Origin: Deltaproteobacteria bacterium
GTDB taxonomy: Bacteria; Bdellovibrionota; Bdellovibrionia; Bdellovibrionales; JAMPXM01
Direction: 5' to 3'
DNA: 64,000 nt
Assembly (NCBI GenBank): GCA_017302795.1
Contig: JAFLCB010000016.1
Location: 1 to 64,000, forward strand
Under the pieces are notes generated by a model that did no database searches, was not told where the DNA came from, and saw only the letters and a program-made list of their open reading frames with translations. A program made the translations under genes and the position numbers. Positions 7,133 through 15,101 of the stretch are shown here, piece by piece; within the stretch, counting starts at the first letter, position 1; the number at the start of each line of letters is the position of its first letter.

Positions 7133-8283
7133 ATGGGATTATCAAAACTGAAAATCGCCAACGGCGAAACCAAATGGCAGGTTCGAGTGTGGGAGAACGG
7201 CCGCGGTAGCCGTCGAATCAATCGAAGGTTTGATCGACGAACCGATGCCGAAGCGTTCTTGCTTCAATTCGAATCGAAGATCGAAGAAGAACGCAAGAGT
7301 CCATTTAAGGGCTGTTCGTTTGAAGATCGAACTTTTCGTAACGAAGCCGCAAACTGGCTACGGGACGGAGAGCTTCGCTTTTCACCATCGCACCTGGTGC
7401 GAGTGAAAGGTGTGCTTCAGGAAGTCCGCGATTTGGCGATCTTACGATGGACAAGTTCACACCGGAATTTCTTGCGAAGTATCAGCAGGAAGAAAAAGCC
7501 AGGGGTCTTGAGAACGCGTCAGTGAATCGAAAGACAGAAGTGTTCACGACGATCTTGAACTTTGCGGTGAAGCAAAGACGGATTCCGTTTAGTCCAGCAA
7601 ATGGATTTCGGAAGTTGCGAAAGTCTACGACCGAAATGGAGTTTTGGGATCAAGATGAAGCGGCGGATTTTCTTACCTTCGCTAACAGGATTTATCCCAA
7701 GGACTCGACGGATCGCTGGGTCTATGTGGTTTACCTTTTGGCGCTAAACACCGCGATGCGGGCTGGAGAAATCTGGGGACTAAAGCCTTCGGATCTCTCG
7801 CGAGATGGTCGGTCGATCCAAGTCAGACGCCAGTTCAGTCGGGTAACGCTCGAGATGGCGCCGACGAAATCAAAGAAGTCGCGGCTTGCTCCGCTGAATG
7901 ATGAACTTCGCGAAGAGCTCGAACATTTGATCGAAACTAGGTCGATCGAAGCGGACGAGACGATCTTCATGAACGAACGACGGAATCCCGTCTGCCACGA
8001 AAACTTTGTCAGTAGACGATTCTTGGTCGACGTCAAGGCCTGGGGCGGGCGATCGATCCGGTTTCACGACCTAAGACACTCGGCGACCACGATGATGATC
8101 GCAGGAGGCATCGACCTGAAGACAGTGAAAGAGATTTGCGGCCATGCGGACATCGCGACAACGATGACGTATGTGCACTTGATCTCTGGAGCCGTCGAAC
8201 GCGTCGCACAGGTGTTCTCTGTGACTCGCAAACAACCGCAGTTGCTAATCGCTAGCGCGAGGAGCGAAGACAGTAGCGAGTGA
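7133..8283 (+). pseudogene. Tyrosine recombinase (integrase), frameshifted
   Basis: The N-terminal part (7133 to about 7430) has an AP2-like arm-binding opening (KWQVRVWENGRGSRRINRRFDRRTDAEAFL) and the start of the SAM-like core-binding domain. Near 7430 the reading must step back one base; the other frame continues RFGDLTMDKFTPEFL and runs to 8283 with the whole catalytic domain. That domain has the first Arg (AMRAGEIWGL), the Lys turn (TKSKKSR), HDLRHSATT, and GHADIATTMTYVH with the Tyr nucleophile. The simplest explanation is loss of one base. The original frame ends uselessly at 7525. An internal ATG (7447) could yield a fragment lacking the arm-binding domain. No slippery heptamer is seen. 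Confidence 0.8.
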
Positions 8284-8330
8284 AAAAAGATTTGTGACTG
8301 CGACGGAAGACGACCGAGTTTGTTTTCTGG

Positions 8331-8352
8331 TGGACCATCGGTGGACCATCGG
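8331..8352 (+). repeat. Right copy of tandem 11-bp repeat (2x GTGGACCATCG)
   Basis: This is identical to 294-315 and in the same orientation, 48 bp after the integrase stop and 66 bp before the first ISL3 element. It is unlikely to be part of a gene, since the surrounding 8284-8484 stretch contains only this repeat, the IS inverted repeat and the transposase leader. See the left copy for the proposed role. Confidence 0.75.
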
Positions 8353-8418
8353 AGCGAAAATATGGAAACGAAGTTTCGAGATCGAAACCAAATTATCTAA
8401 TGATTCGGGTCTACATCA

Positions 8419-9700
8419 TTAACGGGGGCACCTAGATCTTTGTAGGATTGGTTTACCACAACTGATCTTTCAAAGGAGTCCCAGATGCCCCCGACGGACA
8501 GCATCGTTCTTGATCTGCCGAGTTTCAAGATTCTCGACATCGAAGGCCACAACTCGATCACTTTTCGGGTCGAACACGAAGCTTTGCCTCGATGCCCGCA
8601 CTGCGAGGCGACGACACTTCGCAAAAAGGACACGTTCACAAGACGTGTTCGACATACCCTTTTTGGTGGTCGAATGTCTTGGCTTTTGATCAAGGCCCAC
8701 AAATACAAATGCCGAAAATGTTTAAAGTATTTCAACTCTAGGTTCCCGGGTATTCTTCCACGACGGCGCGCGAGCGAAGCCTGCCGAATTGAAATGACGA
8801 CGCTTCATCACAAAGGCCAATCGCAACAAGATCTTCGAAAGACCTACGGACTCGGCTCGGCCACGATCGAACGTTGGTATCAAAGCCGAATCGACGTAAA
8901 GGCGCGAGAGTTTAACAATGCCCACTGCCCGAAGATTCTGGGCATCGATGAACACTTCTTTACGCGCAAAGATGGCTTCGCCACGACGTTTGTTGATCTC
9001 ACCAAACACAAGGTCTTTGATGTGACCTTAGGTCGGTCAGAGGGCTCGCTAAAGCCATATTTGAAGCGGCTTCCCGGGAAGTCTCAAGTTCGGGTCGTGC
9101 TGATGGATTTGTCTGAGACCTATCGTTCGATCGCTAGAAAGCATTTTCCAAACGCTCTGGTTGTTGCCGATCGATTTCACGTGATCAGACTTGTGAATCA
9201 GCAGTTCGTAAAGACCTGGGCAGAGCTTGATGATGTGGGAAGAAAAAATCGCGGACTTCTTTCTTTGATGCGAAGGCATCCAGATCGCATGACTGAAGAA
9301 CAACGAGTGCGCCTTCATCGCTATCTCGATGAAATTCCAGGTCTCAGGCATTTGTATGTTGTTTGGCAAGACCTGAATCGATTGCTCAGAATGAAGCGAC
9401 TCAACCAAAGAAATTTGCGCGAACAGTTGCCTGAGTTTTTATGGATCATCGACGAGCTTCGAAAGATTCCATTTAGGCACCTTCGAGTTCTGGGTGAAAC
9501 CCTTGAAAACTGGAAAGTCGAAATCGGGCGAATGATGAGATTTTCAAAAACCAATTCAATAACGGAAGGACTGCATAATAAAATGGAAATGATTTCGAGA
9601 CGAGCCTACGGATTTAGGAATTTTCAAAATTATCGATTGAGAGTTCGGGTTCTTTGCAGTTAGGCAAAAGTTCCTACAAAAGACGAAGTGCCCCCGTTAA
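8419..9700 (+). mobile_element. ISL3-family insertion sequence, copy 1
   Basis: Terminal inverted repeats enclose one transposase gene. The left end (8419-about 8448) reads TTAACGGGGGCAC and then a TCTTTGTAGGA core; the right end (about 9672-9700) is its imperfect inverse (TCCTACAAAAGA, then GTGCCCCCGTTAA). About 1,282 bp in all, normal for the family. The flanks ctacatca and gggtcaag do not match, so no 8-bp target duplication is seen. That suggests a deletion next to the element or an old insertion. It differs from copy 2 in both ends and transposase. Confidence 0.8.
8485..9663 (+). CDS. ISL3-family transposase (copy 1)
   Basis: A 392-residue DDE transposase. The N-terminal zinc-finger pairs CPHCEATT and CRKCLKYF (about 33-80) and a helix-turn-helix (QQDLRKTYGLGSATIERWY) precede the catalytic domain. 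The acidic residues are GIDEH (about 152), VLMDLSETYR (about 205), and the Glu in NSITEGLHNKMEMISRRAYGFRNF near the C-terminus, the ISL3 signature. AAAGGAG sits upstream of ATG 8485. The C-terminus NYRLRVRVLCS is typical, so the gene looks intact and the element may still be active. Confidence 0.92.
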   Translation: MPPTDSIVLDLPSFKILDIEGHNSITFRVEHEALPRCPHCEATTLRKKDTFTRRVRHTLFGGRMSWLLIKAHKYKCRKCLKYFNSRFPGILPRRRASEACRIEMTTLHHKGQSQQDLRKTYGLGSATIERWYQSRIDVKAREFNNAHCPKILGIDEHFFTRKDGFATTFVDLTKHKVFDVTLGRSEGSLKPYLKRLPGKSQVRVVLMDLSETYRSIARKHFPNALVVADRFHVIRLVNQQFVKTWAELDDVGRKNRGLLSLMRRHPDRMTEEQRVRLHRYLDEIPGLRHLYVVWQDLNRLLRMKRLNQRNLREQLPEFLWIIDELRKIPFRHLRVLGETLENWKVEIGRMMRFSKTNSITEGLHNKMEMISRRAYGFRNFQNYRLRVRVLCS

Positions 9701-9704
9701 GGGT

Positions 9705-9712
9705 CAAGATCC
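9705..9712 (+). repeat. Target-site duplication, left (CAAGATCC)
   Basis: These eight bases lie immediately outside the left inverted repeat of ISL3 copy 2 and are repeated exactly at 11062-11069. ISL3 elements duplicate 8 bp on insertion. Perfect identity points to a recent transposition. Confidence 0.88.
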
Positions 9713-11061
9713 GGCTCTTCTCGATTGATGGTGGAACACTGAGCGTCAAAATCCAATAAAAAAGGGATCCGATCAATTCCCAATCTTCTTAAGATTTTAG
9801 TTATCGACGCTAAAAAAATAAGGAGAAGAAATGATGGATCCCAATTGGGAATCTACTTTTAAGTTTATTCTTTTGCCAGAACTGAAAGTGCTGACGCATT
9901 GGCAAAGTGGACGTTTTCGAACTCATTATAAATGCCAGAAAGAATCTGAGTTCGAAGTTTGTCCAAAGTGCGCAACCAAAGCCTTTTCTGTGCATGACCG
10001 ACGATGGGTGAACGTAAAAGATGCACCCATTCGAGGTTCCGGAATATATTTACGGATCTTGAAAAGAAGATTTCGATGCCCCGGCTGCAAAAAAGTTTTC
10101 ACTGAACCCGTTAATGGAGTTCGAAAAGGATTTCACACAACTGAACGCTTTCGACGTGGCGTTAGGTGGGCCTGTGGAAACTTCACCGATCTTAAAAGCG
10201 TGCAGCGAGCCTATAATTGTTCCGCCGGGCTTCTCTACAAAATCTACTATGAACAACTCGAACGAAAGCTTCGCGAAAGACAAAATAATCCGTGGCCAAA
10301 AACCATCGGAATCGATGAACACTCGTTTAGGCGCGGCAAACACGGCTGCCAGTTCGCAACAATTTTAGTCGATTACCCGAATAAAAAAATATTCGAACTT
10401 GGCGAAGGTAAAACCGCTGAAGGTTTAAAACATAGCTTCGCCCACGTGCCTGGTCGTGAGCAGGTCCGAAACGTCGTTTTAGATATGAGCGATCCGTTTA
10501 AAAAGTTTGCGAAAGAAATGTTTCCGCAAGCAAGAATCATTGCTGACCACTTCCACGTTATCCGGCTGCTAAATCCGATGATCAACAAAGCTCGCACCGA
10601 CATTACTGGCGACAAAAGATCAAACCCAGTCCGCAAGCTCTTGCTGCTGAACGGAAAAAAACTTCAATATTTTGAACGTCGGGCTTTGCAGACGTGGCTT
10701 GATCAACATCCCAAATTAAACGAGCTCTATCACTTCAAAGAAGCCATGCACGGGCTCTACCGTTGTCGGGGGATAGATCGCGCGCGCCGCGCGCTGATCG
10801 CGATTTTGGACCGAATGGCGCGCTCTGAACTGCCCGAGATCCATCGGCTTCGGAGAACGCTGATGAAATGGAAAAATGAGATCTTAAATTTCTTTTTAAC
10901 GGGGCTGACAAATGGACGAACTGAAGGTTTTAACGGGCTCGCAAAACTGTTGCAGAAGCGGGCCTTCGGATTTAGAAGCTTTCGCAACTACAGACTTCGA
11001 TTGCTAAGTCTTTGAAGGTATTGGGATTTGGACAAAGTTCCACCATCGAGTGAGTAGAACC
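9713..11061 (+). mobile_element. ISL3-family insertion sequence, copy 2
   Basis: A 1,349-bp element. The left end begins GGCTCTTCTC, then GATGGTGGAAC (9713-about 9738). The right end read inward begins GGTTCTACTC and the same GATGGTGGAAC (11061 inward). The ends match ISL3 expectations, and an exact 8-bp target duplication, CAAGATCC, flanks them. Only 12 bp separate it from copy 1, so the two unrelated ISL3 elements inserted side by side between the integrated element and the tRNA-Glu/tRNA-Lys/purA core region. Confidence 0.92.
9831..11015 (+). CDS. ISL3-family transposase (copy 2)
   Basis: A 394-residue DDE transposase with zinc-finger cysteine pairs (CPKC near residue 44, CPGC near 83), then a helix-turn-helix. 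Catalytic motifs are GIDEHSFRRGKHG, NVVLDMSDPFKKFAKEMFP with ADHFHVIRLLN, and NGRTEGFNGLAKLLQKRAFGFRSF. It is clearly in the same family as copy 1 but diverged over its whole length, so it is not a recent duplicate. AAGGAGAAG precedes ATG 9831. The frame is intact. Confidence 0.92.
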   Translation: MMDPNWESTFKFILLPELKVLTHWQSGRFRTHYKCQKESEFEVCPKCATKAFSVHDRRWVNVKDAPIRGSGIYLRILKRRFRCPGCKKVFTEPVNGVRKGFHTTERFRRGVRWACGNFTDLKSVQRAYNCSAGLLYKIYYEQLERKLRERQNNPWPKTIGIDEHSFRRGKHGCQFATILVDYPNKKIFELGEGKTAEGLKHSFAHVPGREQVRNVVLDMSDPFKKFAKEMFPQARIIADHFHVIRLLNPMINKARTDITGDKRSNPVRKLLLLNGKKLQYFERRALQTWLDQHPKLNELYHFKEAMHGLYRCRGIDRARRALIAILDRMARSELPEIHRLRRTLMKWKNEILNFFLTGLTNGRTEGFNGLAKLLQKRAFGFRSFRNYRLRLLSL

Positions 11062-11069
11062 CAAGATCC
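11062..11069 (+). repeat. Target-site duplication, right (CAAGATCC)
   Basis: This is the exact copy of 9705-9712, directly outside the right inverted repeat of ISL3 copy 2. Confidence 0.88.
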
Positions 11070-11121
11070 AAAGCCATTTCGCTTAATTGCTCAAATCAAA
11101 TTAAATGAAGGCATTGTAAAT

Positions 11122-11197
11122 TGGCGTCCCCAACCGGATTTGAACCGGTGTATCTACCGTGAAAGGGTAGTGTCCTAGGCCGCTAGACGATGGGGAC
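11122..11197 (-). tRNA. tRNA-Glu (TTC)
   Basis: A 76-nt gene with encoded CCA. The acceptor GTCCCCA pairs with TGGGGAC, the anticodon loop is CTTTCAC with anticodon TTC, and the T arm is ACCGG TTCAAAT CCGGT. All four stems close. It lies 52 bp downstream of tRNA-Lys on the same strand, so the two may be cotranscribed. Confidence 0.95.
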
Positions 11198-11249
11198 CTT
11201 GAGACAAATCGTGCTTGCGGCAGACGCCGAAATCACGCTCGAAAAAAGT

Positions 11250-11325
11250 TGGTGGCTCGCGATGGACTTGAACCATCGACCCCATCCTTAAAAGGGATGT
11301 GCTCTACCGACTGAGCTAGCGAACC
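11250..11325 (-). tRNA. tRNA-Lys (TTT)
   Basis: A 76-nt gene with encoded CCA. The acceptor GGTTCGC pairs with GCGAGCC (one G-T wobble), the D arm is GCTC...GAGC, the anticodon loop is CTTTTAA with anticodon TTT, and the T arm is CGATGG TTCAAGT CCATCG. It is downstream of purA in the same orientation. Confidence 0.95.
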
Positions 11326-11425
11326 GCCGGATAAATTCGAAGGGCCAATATTTGGGATTTGGGCCTTGTATGTCAACGAGAGAATCAAAGAAATCGCATG
11401 GTTTTTTCAATCTCAGCGATTCAGA

Positions 11426-11458
11426 TCAAAATAGCGGCATTTCGTGCCGCTATTTTGA
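11426..11458. terminator. Bidirectional-type hairpin after purA
   Basis: TCAAAATAGCGGCA (11426-11439) is the exact complement of 11445-11458 around a TTTCG loop. The stem carries A-runs on one side and T-runs on the other, so the core TAGCGGCA/TGCCGCTA is followed by TTTTGA in either direction. It begins 6 bp after the purA stop, as expected for a terminator, although the T-run is short. Confidence 0.6.
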
Positions 11459-11463
11459 GGGGT

Positions 11464-12759
11464 TTATGAAAATAGCGGTTTGATCCAAAGAGTCTGTTCG
11501 CGGCCTGGGCCAACGGACACGACGTCGATCGGAGTTGCTATTTCAGTCGCGATAAACTGGATGAAATCACGTGCTGACTGCGGAAGATCTTGGATCGCGC
11601 GAACGTTGGTGATGTCTTCCGTCCAACCGTTCAGTGAGCGATAGACCGGTTCGACCCGCGCCAGATCGTTAGAGCTAACGGGGAGTTCTTTTATTTCAAC
11701 GCCATCAAGTCTGTAGGCCGTGCAAACATCGATCTTTTCGTGCCCCGATAAAACATCGAGCTTCATAAGTGCTAGTGACGTCAGACCATTCACGCGAATT
11801 GCATACTTCAACGCAACAAGATCTAGCCATCCACAACGACGTGGGCGACCTGTTGTCGCTCCGTACTCGCCGCCCTCTTGTCGTAGACGATTGCTGAGCT
11901 CCTCGTTCATTTCAGTTGGAAACGGACCCGAGCCAACGCGAGTTGTGTAGGCCTTCGTGATGCCTACGATCTTTTGCATAACACTGGGGCCAATGCCGGT
12001 TCCTATACAAGCCGAGCCAGAAATCGTTGAAGAGCTAGTGACAAATGGATAGGTGCCGTGAAGGAGATCAAGCATCGTTCCTTGTGCGCCTTCAAACAGA
12101 ACTTTTTTTCCAGCTTTCAATGCGCGGTGAACGACGAGCGATGTGTCTTTTGACCGGAACGGCTCAAGTTCAGCCGCAAGTTCAACCAGGCGTTCGAAAA
12201 GAGGACCGACGTTGACGGGCTCTTGCGCGTAGTACTTTTCAAGAAGAAAGTTTTTTTCTAAAAGTGACGCATCAAGCTTTGCGCGCAAACGATCGCGGTC
12301 AAAAAGATCGCCAAAGAGAATTGCTTTGCGAGAGGCGCGATCCTCATAGGCGGGGCCGATGCCTTTACCTGTCGTGCCGATTTTCTCGTTGCCGGCGGCT
12401 TTTTCGCGAGCCGCATCGAGCTGGCGATGATAGCTGAGAAGAACCGTACACTGATCCGAAATACGAAGCTGATCGGGGTTCGTTAAAACTCCGGCCGCTT
12501 TTAAATCTCGAATTTCTTTTACGACTTCTTCAATGTCGAGAACGACCCCAGGTGCAATCATACAACTGCACTTAGGGTGAAGCACACCCGATGGGATCAG
12601 ATGCAAAACGGTTTTCACGCCGTTTACGACAAGAGTGTGACCCGCGTTGGCGCCCCCCTGATAACGGACCACGAGGTCCGCATGAGCAGAGAACACATCA
12701 ACAACTTTTCCTTTTCCTTCGTCGCCCCATTGAGCGCCGACTACAATAATGCCTGGCAT
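11464..12759 (-). CDS. purA: Adenylosuccinate synthase
   Basis: A 431-residue cytoplasmic GTP-dependent ligase that joins IMP and aspartate to adenylosuccinate, the first committed step to AMP. Full length for the family. Diagnostic motifs: GAQWGDEGKGKVVD at about 8-21, GGANAGHTLVVNG at 35-47, GTTGKGIGPAYEDRASRKA near 130, the GAQGTMLDLLHGTYPFVTSS block near 220, and TGRPRRCGWLDLVALKYA near 300. It starts at ATG 12759, 15 bp downstream of the dehydrogenase gene's stop codon, so the three minus-strand genes form an apparent operon from 15029 down to 11464. A hairpin terminator lies right after the stop. Confidence 0.97.
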   Translation of the reverse strand: MPGIIVVGAQWGDEGKGKVVDVFSAHADLVVRYQGGANAGHTLVVNGVKTVLHLIPSGVLHPKCSCMIAPGVVLDIEEVVKEIRDLKAAGVLTNPDQLRISDQCTVLLSYHRQLDAAREKAAGNEKIGTTGKGIGPAYEDRASRKAILFGDLFDRDRLRAKLDASLLEKNFLLEKYYAQEPVNVGPLFERLVELAAELEPFRSKDTSLVVHRALKAGKKVLFEGAQGTMLDLLHGTYPFVTSSSTISGSACIGTGIGPSVMQKIVGITKAYTTRVGSGPFPTEMNEELSNRLRQEGGEYGATTGRPRRCGWLDLVALKYAIRVNGLTSLALMKLDVLSGHEKIDVCTAYRLDGVEIKELPVSSNDLARVEPVYRSLNGWTEDITNVRAIQDLPQSARDFIQFIATEIATPIDVVSVGPGREQTLWIKPLFS

Positions 12760-12774
12760 AGGGACGTTAAACTC

Positions 12775-13815
12775 TCAAAATGGCGACGTTCCCGCAAGTT
12801 CAGAAACAGCCTTGAACCATTCTTCTGGTGGGGGAAGGGAGCCTGAAACAGCCTGATTTTTTAGCAATCCCATCAAATTCTTCGCGGCCTCCATTGAGAC
12901 GGCTTTAAAGGCTTCATGGGTCGTTGCTCCGATGTGGGGTGTTAGGACCACTTGCGGAAATTTGAGGAGCTCGGAATCCGGCCTCAAGGGCTCGTAGTTG
13001 AAAACATCTAGTCCGAAAGTCCCGGCGCCCTTGTTTTTCAAATGCAGCACGAGGTCCTCTTCTTTTAGAACACCACCGCGCGACGTGTTCACGATGATCG
13101 AATCTGGTTTTAGAAGATCGAAGTGAATGCGGTGAATGCGACCTTTTGTTTCGCGGGTCATCGGCACATGAAGGCTGACGGTGTCAGACATGTGAAAGAG
13201 TTCATCGACGCCGACGCGTTCGCAGCCGTGTTTTTCGAACCACTGGTTGTTTCGGTAGGGGTCGTGCGCCACAACCCGCATGCCGAAACCTTGCGCCATT
13301 CGCGCGACGCGCGCTCCGATACGGCCGAGACCAAAGATTCCGTGAGTTTTTCCGTCAAGTTGCCAACCTAAAAGAGGTTCGCGATTCCAATCTTGCGTTC
13401 GCGCGGTTGTTTCCGCGGCCCGAAGTTTTTTTGCACAGGCCAAGACAAGCGTCCACGTCAATTCCGCCGCCGACGCCGAGTGTGAATCCGGGCAATGAGC
13501 AATTGCCACCCCACGATCGGCGCAGGCTTGAAGATCAATGTGATCAAACCCAACAGTCGCTGTAACGAACGCTTTCAAGTTTGGAACTTCCGAGAGGAAG
13601 TCTTTTGTGATTTTGAATTTAGTGCGCCCTATCAGTCCTTCAATTTTTGAGAGCTTATCTCCCATAGTGGCGACAAGTTCAGCAGAGGTTTGAAACTCTG
13701 GCAGATGGAGTACGTCATGGCCGCTGTGGCTTTTCAGCCACGCGATGCCTTCAGCAGAAAATCGATCGCAAACAATCAAAAGTGGTTTAGCCGCGGGCAT
13801 TTTTTCTGCGTTCAT
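12775..13815 (-). CDS. serA: D-3-phosphoglycerate dehydrogenase-type 2-hydroxyacid dehydrogenase
   Basis: A 346-residue NAD-dependent dehydrogenase. ATG 13815 is chosen because it overlaps the upstream aminotransferase stop in an ATGA quartet. The Rossmann motif GIFGLGRIGARVA is at about 150. The catalytic Arg lies in NTSRGGVLKEEDL, the Glu in FNYEP, and the His in TPHIGATTHEA, all present. It is the short form, with no C-terminal ACT domain, so feedback by serine is not expected. Coupling to a class V aminotransferase makes phosphoglycerate dehydrogenase (first step of serine synthesis) the likeliest role; a different 2-hydroxyacid substrate cannot be excluded. Confidence 0.8.
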   Translation of the reverse strand: MNAEKMPAAKPLLIVCDRFSAEGIAWLKSHSGHDVLHLPEFQTSAELVATMGDKLSKIEGLIGRTKFKITKDFLSEVPNLKAFVTATVGFDHIDLQACADRGVAIAHCPDSHSASAAELTWTLVLACAKKLRAAETTARTQDWNREPLLGWQLDGKTHGIFGLGRIGARVARMAQGFGMRVVAHDPYRNNQWFEKHGCERVGVDELFHMSDTVSLHVPMTRETKGRIHRIHFDLLKPDSIIVNTSRGGVLKEEDLVLHLKNKGAGTFGLDVFNYEPLRPDSELLKFPQVVLTPHIGATTHEAFKAVSMEAAKNLMGLLKNQAVSGSLPPPEEWFKAVSELAGTSPF

Positions 13816-15029
13816 TTCAAACTGATTTCTTTTTGGTGCAGGGTATTGGAGTCCCATGGCAGCGGGCCTGATTCAAGCTCTGCAGCCGCGAGGTCGAGCG
13901 CTGCTTCAACCTTCTCGAAAGGTAGATTGTGCGAAAGATCTCTCGCACTATCGGCAATCGCTTTCAATGCTGCCATCTGGTCTTGATCGCGAATGTAACC
14001 CATGTGGCCAAGGCGAATAATCTTTCCTTTGAGTTGGTCTTGCCCGCCCATCATGACGACTTTGTACTTTGTTTCCAAAAGACCGCGCCATTTAGCCCCA
14101 TCAATTCCATCGGGAACGCAGATCGCAGTCAAAGAAGGGGACGGAACTTCAGCCAAGGTTTTTAGCCCCAAATAAGTGCAAAATACTTTTGTTGCTCTTG
14201 AGAGAACCGCGATGCGGTGATGAAGCTTTCGCGCTCCACCCATGGCATCGACTTCTTTCAAAACGACTTCAAGTGCCCGCATCAATGGCACAGCTGAAGA
14301 AAAGTTCGTCCCGCCGCTCTTATTGGCTTCAAGTTCTTCGCGAATGTCGAAATAAAATCGCGGGGATTTGGCCGTCGGAATTTTTCGCCACGCGCGTTCG
14401 CTGAAAGCGACAAACGACAGGCCAGTTGGTAACATGAATGCTTTTTGGCTTCCGCCAACGACACCATCGAGATCCCATTCATCCATTGGCAGCGGTAGCG
14501 CGCCGAGTGCGGTGATGGCATCAACCAAAAATAAAGTACTCGGTGATACGCGCCGCAGAGCTTGAGACATTTCGCGAATCGGATGAAGTGCACCGGTCGA
14601 AGTTTCGCATGCTTGAGACATTAAAATGCTAGGTGCTTGCCCTTTGGCGACCAGTTCTTTTAACCAAGATTCTAACTTCACGACACTTGCTGAATGCCCC
14701 CAAGGGACTTCATGCCGAACGACATTGGCACCGTAGGCTTCCGCCATATCGGCCCAGCGCTCGCCAAACTTTCCTGATACCACGCAGGCCACGGTTTCAC
14801 CCGGGCTTAGAACGTTGACTAATAGCGATTCCATTCCTCCGCTTCCCGTAGACACATGAAGAAACGCGCGCTGTTTGGTTTCAAAAAGTGCAGGAAGTTT
14901 TGCGAGTACAAACTCGAGGCATTTTTGAAATTCCGGAGTTCGGTGATGTTCGATCGGAAGGGATAGCGCTTGCAAAACTGATGGAGGAACAGGCACGGGT
15001 CCTGGGGTCAGCAAAATAGTATCGCTCAT
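13812..15029 (-). CDS. Class V aminotransferase (serine branch or alanine-glyoxylate type)
   Basis: A 405-residue PLP enzyme of the alanine-glyoxylate/serine-pyruvate aminotransferase group. N-terminal TPGPVPVPPSVL, STGSGGMESLL near residue 67, a DAITALGALPL metal/PLP-ring Asp segment near 168, and the Schiff-base Lys in GSQKAFMLPTG near 196. It is upstream of and overlaps the SerA-like gene by 4 bp. In several bacteria a class V enzyme of this group replaces SerC, so together they could convert 3-phosphoglycerate to phosphoserine; this is inference from context. A C-terminal extension of about 40 residues (VEAALDLAAAELESG) goes beyond the core fold. Confidence 0.82.
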   Translation of the reverse strand: MSDTILLTPGPVPVPPSVLQALSLPIEHHRTPEFQKCLEFVLAKLPALFETKQRAFLHVSTGSGGMESLLVNVLSPGETVACVVSGKFGERWADMAEAYGANVVRHEVPWGHSASVVKLESWLKELVAKGQAPSILMSQACETSTGALHPIREMSQALRRVSPSTLFLVDAITALGALPLPMDEWDLDGVVGGSQKAFMLPTGLSFVAFSERAWRKIPTAKSPRFYFDIREELEANKSGGTNFSSAVPLMRALEVVLKEVDAMGGARKLHHRIAVLSRATKVFCTYLGLKTLAEVPSPSLTAICVPDGIDGAKWRGLLETKYKVVMMGGQDQLKGKIIRLGHMGYIRDQDQMAALKAIADSARDLSHNLPFEKVEAALDLAAAELESGPLPWDSNTLHQKEISLK

Positions 15030-15101
15030 GCGGCCAAACTAAACGTTATGGTGGGTGAATGTCAGCTTGAATGCGTGGGGCGTCATCGTTAACGTGTGGC
15101 C

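Larger units (their letters stand above)
130..8418. mobile_element. Decaying tRNA-Met-associated integrative element
   Basis: The segment starts at the tRNA-Met 3' fragment and carries, in order, a secreted protein and divergent regulator, AbiE, a broken HTH regulator, a TraB/GumN lipoprotein, an excisionase-like protein and a tyrosine integrase. The 22-bp sequence made of two tandem 11-mers occurs near both ends. Two of its genes are inactivated (a stop codon at 5247 and a frameshift near 7430). The right limit is set here at the first base of the first ISL3 element, because the intact tRNA that should close the element is not seen. The boundaries are inferred. Genes such as the lipoprotein/TIGR02147 pair could instead be resident. 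Confidence 0.5.

Noticed and set aside
7420-7450. Programmed ribosomal frameshift in the integrase
   Set aside because: No X-XXY-YYZ heptamer or downstream pseudoknot is evident, and integrases of this type are normally encoded in one frame.
8411-9708. 8-bp target duplication for ISL3 copy 1
   Set aside because: Flanks ctacatca and gggtcaag differ; trying the alternative boundary inside TTAAC gave tcattaac and gttaaggg, also unmatched.
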